Counted from the first letter of the stretch, positions 42,079 to 51,410 are shown. The stretch: 64,000 nucleotides of DNA from Sporomusaceae bacterium (GCA_031460455.1 JAVKTQ010000003.1:62001-126000), one strand, 5' to 3'. Program-made: numbers and translations. Notes: a model not told the origin generated them from the sequence alone.

Positions 42079-43314
42079 ATGATGAAAAGGAACGTGGCAC
42101 TGGAAGAAGCTCAGGGTTTGCTGCTGACGATGGCGTGTCCGGTGAAGGAGTGCCAGATCCCGTTGTTCGATGCCGTCGGCCGGGTTTTGAGCCGCGAAAT
42201 CAAGGCGCCGATCAATTTGCCGCCGTTCGATAGGTCGCCGCTCGACGGTTACGCGGTGAGGGCGCAGGATATCGCCAAGGCTTCTGAAGCCGAACCGGTC
42301 GTTCTCGAGGTGATCGAGGAAGTGGCGGCCGGCCACACGGCCAGGCGGAAGGTGACGGCGAAAACGGCCATCAAGGTGATGACGGGGACGCCGATCCCGG
42401 CGGGGGCCGACGCGGTGATAAAATTTGAAGATGTTACGCGGGCGGCGAATATTTGCAAGCTTTTCTACCCGCTCAAGCCGGGCAGCAACATCGTCCGGGC
42501 CGGGGAGGACGTTAAGGCGGGCGAGGTGATCGCCACGCCCGGCACACAGGTTTCGCCCGCTCTGGTGGGTCTGATCGCCGCCCTCGGATTCGCCGAGGTG
42601 ACGGTGTATAACAAGGTAAAAATCGCGGTCATCAGCACGGGCGACGAGCTGGTGGATTCTTCCCAGCCGCTGCGGCCGGGAAAGATTTACAACAGCAACC
42701 TGCCAAGTCTGGTGGCGGCCTGTCTGAAACTGGGGGCGCAGATCACCGCTCTCGGCAACGTGCCCGACGAACTGGATTCGATTGCCGATATTATCTCACT
42801 GGGGCTGGCGGATGCCGATATTGTGCTTACGACCGGCGGGGTCTCGGTGGGCGACTATGATGTGGTGCCCGACGCGCTCGCCCGGCTAGGCGTCAACATG
42901 ATTTACCGCGGGGTGGACATGAAGCCCGGCTCGCCGGCAGTAGCCGCCGAGTACAACAACAAGTTCATTATCTGCCTGTCCGGCAACCCGGCCGCGGCGC
43001 TGATAACGTTCGAGCTGATAGTCGTGCCGCTGATCAAGAAGAAGATGGGGCTGACCAGCCATCTGCCCGCCAGGCTGGGGGCGGTGCTGGACGAAGACTT
43101 CACCAAGCCGAGTCCCCAACGGCGCTTTCTGCGCGGCCGTTTCCACGTGACGGAGGGGACGAACTATGTGGCACTGACCGGCGAGCAGTCGAACGGCGTA
43201 TTGAAGTCGCTGGTCAACTGCAACGCGTATATCGATGTGCCGGCCGGCAGCGGCCGGATGCATGCCGGACAGGATGTTTCGGTGCTGATTGTCGGCGATG
43301 TCTTTGGGCTGTAG
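42079..43314 (+). CDS. moeA: Molybdopterin molybdenumtransferase MoeA
   Basis: Enzyme of 411 residues that inserts molybdate or tungstate into adenylylated molybdopterin. MoeA motifs are present: PPFDRSPLDGYAVRAQDI near residue 50, VMTGTPIPAGADAVI, STGDELV, TTGGVSVGDYD and CLSGNPAAALITFE. ATG 42079 follows GAGGGG. The gene lies in a run with mobA, moaA and moaC under the candidate Moco riboswitch. Confidence 0.95.
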   Translation: MMKRNVALEEAQGLLLTMACPVKECQIPLFDAVGRVLSREIKAPINLPPFDRSPLDGYAVRAQDIAKASEAEPVVLEVIEEVAAGHTARRKVTAKTAIKVMTGTPIPAGADAVIKFEDVTRAANICKLFYPLKPGSNIVRAGEDVKAGEVIATPGTQVSPALVGLIAALGFAEVTVYNKVKIAVISTGDELVDSSQPLRPGKIYNSNLPSLVAACLKLGAQITALGNVPDELDSIADIISLGLADADIVLTTGGVSVGDYDVVPDALARLGVNMIYRGVDMKPGSPAVAAEYNNKFIICLSGNPAAALITFELIVVPLIKKKMGLTSHLPARLGAVLDEDFTKPSPQRRFLRGRFHVTEGTNYVALTGEQSNGVLKSLVNCNAYIDVPAGSGRMHAGQDVSVLIVGDVFGL

Positions 43315-43338
43315 GCACCGGCTGGGGAGGTGATTGCG

Positions 43339-43977
43339 ATGGCGGTTAGCGGCATAATCCTCGCCGGCGGACGGAGTTCGCGGATGGGTCGGGACAAGAC
43401 GCTGCTGGTGGTCGAGAATGAGACGCTTATCGAGCGGACGGTGAAAGAGCTCCGCGAAGTGACGGACGATATTATCATCGCCAGTAACGCCACGGCCAAG
43501 TACGGTCTGCCGGACGTCCGGGAGGTGCCCGATATTTTTCCCGACATGGGGCCGCTCGGCGGCCTGTATGCCGGCCTGCTGGCGGCACGGTACGATGATG
43601 TGTTCGCGGTTGCCGCCGATATGCCGTATTTCACGGCAAGGCTGGCGGCCTACCTGCTGAGCCGCAAGGATGGCCACGACGCGGTGGTGCCGCGGACGGG
43701 CGAGGATTGGGAGCCGCTGTGCGCGGTGTATTCCCGGGCCTGCGCCGGACCGATCGAGCAGTGCTTGCGGGACGGTGTAAGGAAGGTGTTCCGCTTTTAT
43801 CCGGCGGTAAAGGTGCTCGCGGTGACCGGGGAGGAACTCGACGCTGCGGGATTGCCTGCCAATATGTTTTTCAATCTCAACGCCCCGCAGGACCTTGTCC
43901 TGCTGCGGGGAGAGAAGGATCCGGGGGGCGCCCCGGAAGTATCCGGGGCGTTTACGCAGATTTTGTCGCAGAATTAA
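43339..43977 (+). CDS. mobA: Molybdenum cofactor nucleotidyltransferase MobA
   Basis: Nucleotidyltransferase of 212 residues that attaches GMP to the cofactor to give the bis-MGD form used by DMSO reductase-family enzymes. LAGGRSSRMGRDK near residue 7 is the nucleotide loop, and AVAADMPYF near 95 holds the metal-binding Asp. ATG 43339 follows GGGGAGG. The oxidoreductase at 60926 needs bis-MGD, which fits. Confidence 0.93.
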   Translation: MAVSGIILAGGRSSRMGRDKTLLVVENETLIERTVKELREVTDDIIIASNATAKYGLPDVREVPDIFPDMGPLGGLYAGLLAARYDDVFAVAADMPYFTARLAAYLLSRKDGHDAVVPRTGEDWEPLCAVYSRACAGPIEQCLRDGVRKVFRFYPAVKVLAVTGEELDAAGLPANMFFNLNAPQDLVLLRGEKDPGGAPEVSGAFTQILSQN

Positions 43978-43998
43978 CTTGACCAGGAGGTAACAGTA

Positions 43999-44823
43999 AT
44001 GAGAAACACGATTATTCTTTTCACCAAGGTGCCGAAGGCCGGCGTGACCAAAACGCGGCTCACGACCGACCGGGGCGGGATTCTTACGCCTGAGGAAGCG
44101 AAAGACCTTTACGAAGGCTGTGTGCTCGATGCTATCAACGCCTGCATCGCCGCCGACTGCGGCGACGTGCGGATTTGCTACAACCAGGGCGGCGACCGGG
44201 AGTATCTCGAGCGCTTCCTGGCCGGCGTTTCCGATCGTAAAAAGATCGTGGAGGTGTTCTGCGATAAGGGCGGCTCTTTTGACGAGTGCATGCAGTATGC
44301 CGCCGATTATGTGCTGAAAAACGGCAACAATGACCGGCTGGCCGACGGTATGCTGATCATCGGCGGCGATCTCCCAACCCTGCAGCCCGTCATCGTCCGC
44401 GATGCGGTCGCGAAGATGACGCGGCTGGCGCTGAGCGAGGCCGGAATGGCGGCGGCCAGGTTCAAGGGCGAGCAGGTGGGCGCTTCGCTTGTCGAGGGCG
44501 CTTGTCAGGAAGGCGGTTTTTCGATCATCGGTTATACCTACAATACCCCGTTCGAGTTTGACAAGGTGTTTTACAACCTGGACGGGATAACGGCGCTGGA
44601 TGTGGCGCTCGGCAAGGCCCGCGACAGGGGAATCCCGTTCGGCTATGTGGAGATGGTGCCTGATGTCGACATCCCGGTCGACCTGGCGGGCATGATTCCG
44701 GTGGTGCGGAGCCTCGAACTGGCGGCCCGGTACGACGAAACGGTCATGCTGCCCGTGAACACGATCAGGGTACTGAACGAGATAGGCCTGGAGGCCACTT
44801 CGCCGCCGTCGCCCCAACACTGA
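43999..44823 (+). CDS. DUF2064 / radical SAM-associated GT-A-type transferase
   Basis: Protein of 274 residues with a GT-A nucleotide-sugar transferase fold: ILFTKVPKAGVTKTRL at the N-terminus and IIGGDLPTLQP near residue 115 for the nucleotide and metal. It belongs to the TIGR04282/DUF2064 group, described as radical SAM and selenodomain-associated transferases and often found with ArsS-type genes. It sits beside mobA rather than next to arsS, 7 kb away. An activated sugar or a cofactor nucleotide could be its donor; the role is unknown. Confidence 0.75.
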   Translation: MRNTIILFTKVPKAGVTKTRLTTDRGGILTPEEAKDLYEGCVLDAINACIAADCGDVRICYNQGGDREYLERFLAGVSDRKKIVEVFCDKGGSFDECMQYAADYVLKNGNNDRLADGMLIIGGDLPTLQPVIVRDAVAKMTRLALSEAGMAAARFKGEQVGASLVEGACQEGGFSIIGYTYNTPFEFDKVFYNLDGITALDVALGKARDRGIPFGYVEMVPDVDIPVDLAGMIPVVRSLELAARYDETVMLPVNTIRVLNEIGLEATSPPSPQH

Positions 44824-44865
44824 TAAGGGCGGCCGCGCGCGGCAGCCGGGAAGGGCGGAAACAGG

Positions 44866-45963
44866 ATGGAGAACAAGGTCAAAGAGTTGGCGGAGAGGTG
44901 CATCGAGTGCGGTTTGTGCAGCGGATGTTGCCCGCTGCTCGCCGAGCTGGAAGAGTCGCCCGGGAAGGCGGCGGCGCGGGGGGCGACGGCGTACGAGGCT
45001 TTCAGCTGCGCGCTGTGCGGCTGCTGCGAGGCTGTCTGCCCGGAGGAGCTTAGTCCCAAGGAGCTGTTCGCCGCGGGGCGGCGCGCGGCGGTGGCGACGG
45101 GCGAGTTCGCGGTGGACGAGTACCGCTACCTTTTCCCCGATCGCCCGAATAATCTCATGAACGTTTACCGCGAATTCGCCGGCGTCGATTTCGACGATAT
45201 CGCGGTGAGGGGCGAGGCTGCGAGCTGCTTTTTTCCGGGGTGCACGCTGATGACTTACGCTCCCGAGCTAACGAGGGAGGTGTTCTCCCGGCTGAGGGAC
45301 GGCTGCGGCTGCGGCGGGATGTTCACCGAATGCTGCGGCAGACCGTTGGCTGACCTGGGCCTGAGGCAAAGGGCGGACGACGCGGCCGGCAAGCTGGTGG
45401 CGAAGTTCAGGGAGCATAAGGTACGGGAGCTGATCGTCGCTTGCTCGGGCTGTTATTACGCGCTGCGGTCCATGCTATCGGAGACCGGGATTGCCATCAG
45501 GACGGTTTACGAGGCGCTCGAACTGCCCCAGCCCGCCGCGGAGGCCGGCAAGATTTGCACTGTTCACGATTCTTGCCCCGACAGGTTCGAGGGCATTTTC
45601 GGCCGTCAGGTGCGCGAGGCGCTGGTGAAAGGCGGCTTTTCGACCGTGGAGATGGTCCACGGCAAGGAGAATACCATCTGCTGCGGCAGCGGGGGCATGA
45701 TCTCGACATTCCGTCCCGAATTCACGGATGAGTTGATAAAACGGCGTGTGGCGGAGGTGCGGGCAACAGGAGCCGATATTCTTGTCAGCTACTGCGCAAG
45801 TTGCACGGCAAAGTTCGCCGCCGCCGGAGGGCTGCGGGCGGACCATGCGCTGAGCCTGCTGCTGGGGCGGCGCGACGATTTTACCGCCACCAAGAGACGG
45901 ATGGCCGCGATGCTGGAAGGCCCCGGTGGGGCCGAGCTTTGGGCGCGAATCATGGCGGATTGA
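44866..45963 (+). CDS. Ferredoxin / CCG-domain iron-sulfur oxidoreductase (HdrD/GlpC-like)
   Basis: Protein of 365 residues. The first 70 residues hold two [4Fe-4S] motifs, CIECGLCSGCCP and CALCGCCEAVCP. Two Cys-rich CCG domains follow, the first with SCFFPGCTL ... CCGRP ... CSGCYY, the second with CTVHDSCPDR ... CCGSGG ... CASCTAKF. The layout matches HdrD and GlpC, which pass electrons between quinones, disulfides and flavoproteins. The neighbour 45985 is also an Fe-S protein. A role in reducing a cofactor precursor or a tungsten enzyme is possible but unsupported. Confidence 0.87.
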   Translation: MENKVKELAERCIECGLCSGCCPLLAELEESPGKAAARGATAYEAFSCALCGCCEAVCPEELSPKELFAAGRRAAVATGEFAVDEYRYLFPDRPNNLMNVYREFAGVDFDDIAVRGEAASCFFPGCTLMTYAPELTREVFSRLRDGCGCGGMFTECCGRPLADLGLRQRADDAAGKLVAKFREHKVRELIVACSGCYYALRSMLSETGIAIRTVYEALELPQPAAEAGKICTVHDSCPDRFEGIFGRQVREALVKGGFSTVEMVHGKENTICCGSGGMISTFRPEFTDELIKRRVAEVRATGADILVSYCASCTAKFAAAGGLRADHALSLLLGRRDDFTATKRRMAAMLEGPGGAELWARIMAD

Positions 45964-45984
45964 CCAGGAGAGGAGTTTTAATCA

Positions 45985-46944
45985 GTGCAGAATAAGATGC
46001 TTGCCGATGCTATGCGTAAGGCGCTTACCCTCAGGTGGTCTCCGGTGGCCGTGAGGCTGATGCGGCCTGGCGAGGAGATACCGGAGGGGGTAGCCGAGCC
46101 GGCGGAACGGATCAGGCACTGCCAGACGATAACCGCCGCCCGGCGGGGGAATTGCCTGTATCTCCCGCCCCGGAAGCATGCCTGCCCCGACGGGGCCGGC
46201 ATTATGGGGCTTATAACCATGTCGCCCAAGCTGCGGTCGGGCGACCTGTACCTGTTGTTCAAGAAGTTGCCCACGATCGAATGCGCTCAGAAGATGATCG
46301 CCTCGCGGCCGGAGTTCGAGCCGGGAAGCTATACGGCGACACTGGTCGCGCCGCTGGAGAAGGCGACGTTCGAGCCTGATGTGGTGATCCTGACCCTGTG
46401 GCCGGAGCAGGCGATGTGGCTGTGCTGCTCGTCCACCTACGGCAGCGGCGAACGGCAGGTGTTCCATACTTCTGGCTACAATTCGACGTGCGCCGATCTG
46501 ACCGTTCAGGTGATGAAGAGCCAGCAGATGAATATTTCTTTCGGCTGTTACGGGGCCAGGGCTTCATCCGATGTCGAGGATTTTGAGGTGTATCTTTCGA
46601 TTCCCTACGGGCAGTTGCCCACGATCGTCGCTTCGCTGGAGAAGCTGGCGGCCAAGAGCATCCCCGAAGCGCGGCGTCGCCTTTATATGCCGCCGGTGAT
46701 CGACAGCACGGCCCATGCGGGCCGGGAAGATGTGCAACGGGTAGAGGTGGCCATCGACGCGGACCGCTGCAACGGCTGCGGGATATGCGAGGCTTTTTGC
46801 CCGGAGTACGTGCTCGGACTTGAAAAAACCGGCGACGGCGAAAAAGCTTTGGTGATTGCCGGTGAGAAGTGCTGCGCCTGTTATACCTGCGTCGGGCAAT
46901 GTCCGCAACAGGCTATCCAGTTGAGGCCTGCCAGCCGAGGATGA
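45985..46944 (+). CDS. DUF169 protein with C-terminal two-cluster ferredoxin domain
   Basis: Protein of 319 residues. Residues 1-235 are DUF169 (LRWSPVAVRLM, CLYLPPRKHACPDGAGIMGL, LWPEQAMWLCCSSTYGSG), a family common in anaerobes without known reaction. Residues 250-315 add CNGCGICEAFCPEYV and CCACYTCVGQCP for two 4Fe-4S clusters. The fusion suggests that DUF169 carries out or senses a redox step. The GTG start at 45985 follows AGGAG. The gap 46945-47138 to the next gene shows no convincing promoter. Confidence 0.82.
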   Translation: MQNKMLADAMRKALTLRWSPVAVRLMRPGEEIPEGVAEPAERIRHCQTITAARRGNCLYLPPRKHACPDGAGIMGLITMSPKLRSGDLYLLFKKLPTIECAQKMIASRPEFEPGSYTATLVAPLEKATFEPDVVILTLWPEQAMWLCCSSTYGSGERQVFHTSGYNSTCADLTVQVMKSQQMNISFGCYGARASSDVEDFEVYLSIPYGQLPTIVASLEKLAAKSIPEARRRLYMPPVIDSTAHAGREDVQRVEVAIDADRCNGCGICEAFCPEYVLGLEKTGDGEKALVIAGEKCCACYTCVGQCPQQAIQLRPASRG

Positions 46945-47138
46945 CGGGCGGACGCAAAATGCAAAAATATGAACCATCTTGAGAAAAAGGGCCGCGCTTT
47001 TGGATGGGCGGAAGCCGGACTGGCGGCCGCGGATGCGCTGATTTGCCCGATTTACGGGAAGTTAGGTTTTTTCTGCGGGTTGGTATGAATCTTGCTTTCG
47101 ATATATGTCAGACGAAGATGCCGGCGAGGGGGATGCTG

Positions 47139-47609
47139 ATGCTGGATAGAACAATTTCTTTCGCCGGGCCTGCCGACGAGGAGGGACTGCGCGGCATGCT
47201 GACCGCGACCGGCATGGATCTCGCCGGCGAGATCGAGGAGCACGTAGTGCTCAGGGAAGGCGCCGAGATTTTGGCGGGCGGCCGGCTGTACCAGGCGGAT
47301 GAGGATTTGTTTCACCTGCTGGTGTTTGCGGTGGCTGAGAGGGAACGCGGCCGGGGAACGGGCCGCAGGCTGCTGCGGGAACTGTGCGAGCGCCCGTGGG
47401 AGTATTGCCGCGATGCGGTCGAGCCTCCGGGCGGGTCGTTCCGGGTCACTACGGTGGCCAAAGGGGAGGCCGCAGCTTTTTATAAACAGTGCGATTACCG
47501 GATGTGCGAGGTTTCGCAGCTGCCGTCGCCTTTTGACAGGCAGTGCGAGGATTGTCCCGATCGTGAGCAGTGTGCTCCGGTGGCAATGGTTTTTGCGCAT
47601 ATACCGTAG
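47139..47609 (+). CDS. GNAT-type acetyltransferase with C-terminal Cys cluster
   Basis: About 156 residues with an acetyl-CoA loop VFAVAERERGRGTGRRLLREL in the middle and AAFYKQCDYRMCEVSQLPSPFDRQCEDCPDREQC near the end. The CxxC-x5-C group looks like a zinc or cluster site and is unusual for GNAT proteins. I choose ATG 47139, 7 nt after GAGGGG; upstream ATGs at 47085, 47118 and 47133 lack proper spacing. The substrate is unknown. Confidence 0.7.
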   Translation: MLDRTISFAGPADEEGLRGMLTATGMDLAGEIEEHVVLREGAEILAGGRLYQADEDLFHLLVFAVAERERGRGTGRRLLRELCERPWEYCRDAVEPPGGSFRVTTVAKGEAAAFYKQCDYRMCEVSQLPSPFDRQCEDCPDREQCAPVAMVFAHIP

Positions 47610-47636
47610 CCGCAGCAATCGAGGAGGCATGAACAG

Positions 47637-48425
47637 ATGGCATCGTCTTTTAAGATAATGGGAAGTGGAGCGGGACCCGGAGCGCCGTCGTTTTTCTGCG
47701 ATTGCCCGGGGTGCCGGGAGGCGCGGGAAAATCCGGCCCTATCGAGAACGCGCAGCGGGGCGCTCATAACCACCGGGAGAAGCAACCTGCTAATCGACGC
47801 TCCCCCGGATCTCAGGGCTCAGCTCGTCAGGGAACGGGTAACCAGTATCGATAATGTGATGCTTACCCACTGGCATTACGATCACTTCGGCGGCCTGGGA
47901 GAACTCGAGTATTATGTCAAGCTGAACCGCAAGGAGCCGATACCGCTTTTTCTGCCGCCCAGCGCCAGAGAGCAGTTTCTCGCCGCTTTTCCGAATCTGC
48001 GGGAGGTATTTCGCGTTATTCCCTGGGCTTTTATGATGGAATATCGTTTCGGGGAGTTGGCTATCACGCCGCTGCCCGCCGCCCACGGAGTGGAGACCGC
48101 CGGTTTCCTGGTGAATTCTTTTTCGTCAAGCGTGGCCTATTTCCCGGATACGGCCGGTTTGCCGAAGACTACGGCTATTGCGGTAGAAGGCGTGGAGTGG
48201 CTGGTCTGCGACGCGACCTTCTATGGGGAGAACTGGTATCCTGACACCCACATGTCGGTGGCAGAGGCGATCGATCTCGGCCGGGAGGTGAAGGCCCGGC
48301 ACACGGTGCTTACTCACCTGTCCGTCCATTACAGCCAGCCTGTGACCAGCAGGGAGCTGGAGGCGGCCGTGGCCGCGCACAAGGATGTGTCGGTGGCTTA
48401 CGACGGCATGGAGATCAAGCTGTAA
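47637..48425 (+). CDS. Metallo-beta-lactamase fold hydrolase of the PhnP/PqqB type
   Basis: Hydrolase of 262 residues. The start IMGSGAGPGAPSFFCDCPGCREARENP is the structural zinc motif of PhnP and PqqB relatives. THWHYDHFGG near residue 77 is the HxHxDH metal site, with later ligands in AAHG, PDTAG and LTHLSVHY. PhnP acts on cyclic ribosyl phosphates, so a phosphodiesterase-type reaction on a cofactor intermediate is possible. It lies 58 nt before moaA. Confidence 0.85.
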   Translation: MASSFKIMGSGAGPGAPSFFCDCPGCREARENPALSRTRSGALITTGRSNLLIDAPPDLRAQLVRERVTSIDNVMLTHWHYDHFGGLGELEYYVKLNRKEPIPLFLPPSAREQFLAAFPNLREVFRVIPWAFMMEYRFGELAITPLPAAHGVETAGFLVNSFSSSVAYFPDTAGLPKTTAIAVEGVEWLVCDATFYGENWYPDTHMSVAEAIDLGREVKARHTVLTHLSVHYSQPVTSRELEAAVAAHKDVSVAYDGMEIKL

Positions 48426-48483
48426 CCAGGATTGCCGATCGCGGGGAATATGGCCCGGAAAACCGGGTTTTGGGGGATTTGAC

Positions 48484-49464
48484 ATGCTGGACGGGTATGA
48501 GCGCAACATCAATTATCTGCGGATATCGGTGACCGACCGCTGCAATTTCCGTTGTGTCTACTGTATGCCGCCCCAGGGGAAAAAATGGCTGGAGCACGAT
48601 GATATCCTCAGCTACGAGGAACTGCTCAGGCTTATTAAGGTGTTCAACCAGGAAGGCGTGAATAAGATTCGCCTGACCGGCGGCGAGCCGCTGGTGAGAA
48701 AGGGGATCGTGGAGTTTATCGCCGCGATCACGGCAATGGGGCGGATTAAGGATATATCGATGACAACCAACGGCAGCTTGCTGCCGCCTCTGGCTCAGGA
48801 CCTGAAAGCCGCCGGCCTTAACAGGGTTAATATCAGTCTCGATACGATTAATCCGGCCAACTTCGCACGGTTGACAACGTGCGGACGGCTGGAGGACACC
48901 ATGAAGGGGATCGAGAGCGCAATGGCGGCCGGCCTGTCGCCGGTCAAGCTTAATGTTGTTCTGACCGAAGCTTTGACTGAAAAGGATTTGGCCTATTTTG
49001 TCGAGCTTGTTTACAACCACCCGATCGCGGTTCGGTTTATAGAGTATATGCCTATCGGGGGCCGGGGTTTCGGGGGCGGGCCGGATATCGCCACGGTGAA
49101 GAAGATGCTTAACGAGGCCGGACGGGCGCGGCTAAAGCCGACGGGCACCGTCCGGGGCAACGGGCCGGCGAAGTACTACCAGTTTCCGCTGGCTCAGGGG
49201 GCCTTCGGGTTCATAACGCCGATATCGGACCATTTTTGCAGCGCCTGCAACCGCCTGCGGTTGACCGCCGACGGCAAGCTGCGGCCGTGCCTGTTGTCGA
49301 ACGACGAGATTGATATAAAAACCCCGCTCAGGAACGGGGCCGATGATCGCGAACTGGCAGAGCTTTTCCACGCCGCCGTGGCGGCGAAGCCGCAGGGCCA
49401 TTCGCTCTGCAGGACAAGCGGCTTCCCGGATTTCGAGCGGACGATGTCGCAGATCGGCGGCTGA
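48484..49464 (+). CDS. moaA: GTP 3',8-cyclase MoaA
   Basis: Radical SAM enzyme of 326 residues that starts molybdopterin synthesis by converting GTP to 3',8-cyclo-GTP. CNFRCVYCMPP near residue 19 binds the SAM cluster. The C-terminal cluster motif CSACNRLRLTADGKLRPCL near 250 binds GTP. The tail ends in IGG, matching the conserved double-glycine end required for activity. It is followed by moaC after 39 nt. Confidence 0.96.
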   Translation: MLDGYERNINYLRISVTDRCNFRCVYCMPPQGKKWLEHDDILSYEELLRLIKVFNQEGVNKIRLTGGEPLVRKGIVEFIAAITAMGRIKDISMTTNGSLLPPLAQDLKAAGLNRVNISLDTINPANFARLTTCGRLEDTMKGIESAMAAGLSPVKLNVVLTEALTEKDLAYFVELVYNHPIAVRFIEYMPIGGRGFGGGPDIATVKKMLNEAGRARLKPTGTVRGNGPAKYYQFPLAQGAFGFITPISDHFCSACNRLRLTADGKLRPCLLSNDEIDIKTPLRNGADDRELAELFHAAVAAKPQGHSLCRTSGFPDFERTMSQIGG

Positions 49465-49503
49465 GTTTTTCAGGCGAATCTGGAACGCAAAGGTGGACTT
49501 GTC

Positions 49504-49983
49504 GTGGAGTTGACTCATTTCAATGATGCTGGCAGGGCCCGGATGGTGGACGTCTCGGGCAAGGACGACAGCGCACGCGAGGCGATTGCCGAGGGCAGGA
49601 TCAGGATGCTGCCTGCTACGCTGCAGTTGGTTAAGCAAGGTCTTCTGAGCAAGGGTGATGTTCTTGGCGTAGCTCAGGTAGCGGGTATCATGGGCGCAAA
49701 GGCCACCTGGCAGCTTATCCCGATGTGCCACCCGCTGCTGCTGACCGGGATCAACATAGAGTTTAACGTGGATGAGGAGAGCAGTTCGGTCGGGATCGCC
49801 GCCACCGTCAAGACGACCGGCAAGACCGGCGTGGAGATGGAGGCGCTGACGGCGGTTAGCGTCGCCGCCCTGACGATTTACGACATGTGCAAGGCAGTGG
49901 ATAAAGGGATGGTTATCGAGTATGTGCGGCTGGCTGTCAAGTCGGGCGGCAAGAGCGGCACGTACCGTCGGAAGGCTGAGTAA
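49504..49983 (+). CDS. moaC: Cyclic pyranopterin monophosphate synthase MoaC
   Basis: Enzyme of 159 residues acting after MoaA to form cyclic pyranopterin monophosphate. Family motifs include [17 protein letters not shown] at the start, [19 protein letters not shown] near residue 65 and [29 protein letters not shown] with the catalytic Lys and Asp. The start codon is GTG at 49504. MoaD and MoaE are absent from this window. Confidence 0.96.
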   Translation: MELTHFNDAGRARMVDVSGKDDSAREAIAEGRIRMLPATLQLVKQGLLSKGDVLGVAQVAGIMGAKATWQLIPMCHPLLLTGINIEFNVDEESSSVGIAATVKTTGKTGVEMEALTAVSVAALTIYDMCKAVDKGMVIEYVRLAVKSGGKSGTYRRKAE

Positions 49984-50006
49984 TAGCAACAAAGGAGATA
50001 AGCGAG

Positions 50007-50441
50007 ATGCAGGGGAAGATTATCGCAGTATGCACCAGCCCCAACAAGGGGATGCGCAAAAAGAACGTCGGCAGTGCCCGCCTGTTAGTCGATCTGGGGC
50101 TTGAAGGGGATGCCCACGCCGGGTTTGCCCATCGGCAGGTCAGTCTGCTGGCACTGGAAAGTATCGATAAGATGCGGCAGGTGGGGCTGGATGTCAATCC
50201 GGGCGATTTTGCCGAGAATATTACCACAGAAGGGCTGGAACTGCCAAAGCTGCCGGTGGGTACGCGCCTGAAGATCGGCGACTCTATCCTCGAAGTGAGC
50301 CAGATAGGCAAGGAATGCCATCAGCGCTGTGCGATTTATTACCAGGCCGGCGACTGCGTGATGCCCAAGGAGGGTATCTTCGCGACGGTGGTGTCCGGCG
50401 ATACGGTTAATGTGGGCGACGTTATCGAGGTATTGAATTAG
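50007..50441 (+). CDS. MOSC domain protein
   Basis: Small MOSC (MoCo sulfurase C-terminal) protein of 144 residues. It has VDLGLEGDAHAG and the key GKECHQRCAIYYQAGDC with the conserved Cys expected to carry sulfur. Stand-alone MOSC proteins often follow moaC in clostridia and are thought to handle the cofactor or its terminal sulfur. AAAGGAG precedes ATG 50007. Confidence 0.92.
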   Translation: MQGKIIAVCTSPNKGMRKKNVGSARLLVDLGLEGDAHAGFAHRQVSLLALESIDKMRQVGLDVNPGDFAENITTEGLELPKLPVGTRLKIGDSILEVSQIGKECHQRCAIYYQAGDCVMPKEGIFATVVSGDTVNVGDVIEVLN

Positions 50442-50530
50442 CTCCGGCGGGGGCATTAAAGGCAGAGCCGGCAGAGCATGACAGGCAAATGCTCCATTGA
50501 TGGAGCTGAACGGCAATGGGAGGCGTAATA

Positions 50531-51346
50531 ATGCTTATTAACTATCGCCAATATACGACAGCGGCCATGGTAGATATGCTGACAATCGAAAGTATCTATT
50601 TCTCCCGCGGCAATTTTGTCGATCAGGGGCGCCTTCATAAGCCGGACACGATTTCGCTGCGCGTCGAGAAGGGCGGCGGAACTCTCAGGAACGCGATTGT
50701 GATCGACTGCGATGTGTATAACAGAGTGGAGACTATCGAGGGGATACTGAACAAGAAGGGCTTCGTCAAGGACGAGGCCGAGGCTAAACGTTCGAAGCAG
50801 TGGGCCTTCACTTTCCAGAACAAGCCGGATGCGGGCAGCTTGGTGGGTATGGTGGTGGAGCAGATCAATGAGGCTGTGGAGGACATGCCGCTGCTGATGT
50901 ACGCCTCGCCAGCGCAGCGGGCGCTGGCCGATTATCACGGGTTCATGACTTCTAAACGTCCTAAGGTGAGTTACAGCGATATGATGCAGTTTCTGGGGTA
51001 CTGGGATGACCGCAATGTTTACGAGCTGGACGGGTATGCTTCCGATGCCGACCGGGAATTTTTCGTGGCCAAATACAAGCGGGGGCGCTGGACAGGCTGG
51101 ACGAGCGGCGATCTGATCATGCCGCTGTTCGCTTCGGAGGGCGAAGCAAGGCAGTATCTGAAAGACCGGATCAGCCGTGTATGTCAGTTCCGTCCGTCGA
51201 TCAGGATGGTTTCGCCGGCCAAGAAAGGCTGCCAGCCGAGTTTATATGCTCTGGTCGACCAAACGAAGACGGTCAAGGACCGGGTGGCCTGGCTGCGCTG
51301 TGAACTCGAACGGCTCGAAGCGCAGAGCGAGGTGTGCTGCTCGTAG
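50531..51346 (+). CDS. Conserved-looking hypothetical protein at the end of the cofactor operon
   Basis: Protein of about 271 residues, soluble, without signal peptide. I do not recognise the family. Blocks that look conserved are NAIVIDCDVYNRVETIEGILN, KQWAFTFQNKPDAGSLVG and YELDGYASDADREFFVAKY; it ends with the paired Cys EVCCS. ATG 50531 has GGGAGG 7 nt before it. It is 89 nt after the MOSC gene and 28 nt before a strong terminator, so it is probably the last gene of the moa group. Confidence 0.7.
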   Translation: MLINYRQYTTAAMVDMLTIESIYFSRGNFVDQGRLHKPDTISLRVEKGGGTLRNAIVIDCDVYNRVETIEGILNKKGFVKDEAEAKRSKQWAFTFQNKPDAGSLVGMVVEQINEAVEDMPLLMYASPAQRALADYHGFMTSKRPKVSYSDMMQFLGYWDDRNVYELDGYASDADREFFVAKYKRGRWTGWTSGDLIMPLFASEGEARQYLKDRISRVCQFRPSIRMVSPAKKGCQPSLYALVDQTKTVKDRVAWLRCELERLEAQSEVCCS

Positions 51347-51374
51347 GATGGGGCGGTGTATCGTCCGCATGAGA

Positions 51375-51410
51375 AAGACCCGAATCCCGGGAGGGATTCG
51401 GGTCTTTTCG
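51375..51410. terminator. Bidirectional terminator
   Basis: AAGACCCGAATCCC (51375-51388) and GGGATTCGGGTCTT (51393-51406) form a 14-bp stem with TTTTC on the plus strand and TTTCTC on the minus strand. It separates convergent genes. Confidence 0.9.

Noticed and set aside
42886-44820. 644-codon minus-strand open frame
   Set aside because: Antisense to moeA, mobA and the DUF2064 gene; composition typical of a shadow frame.
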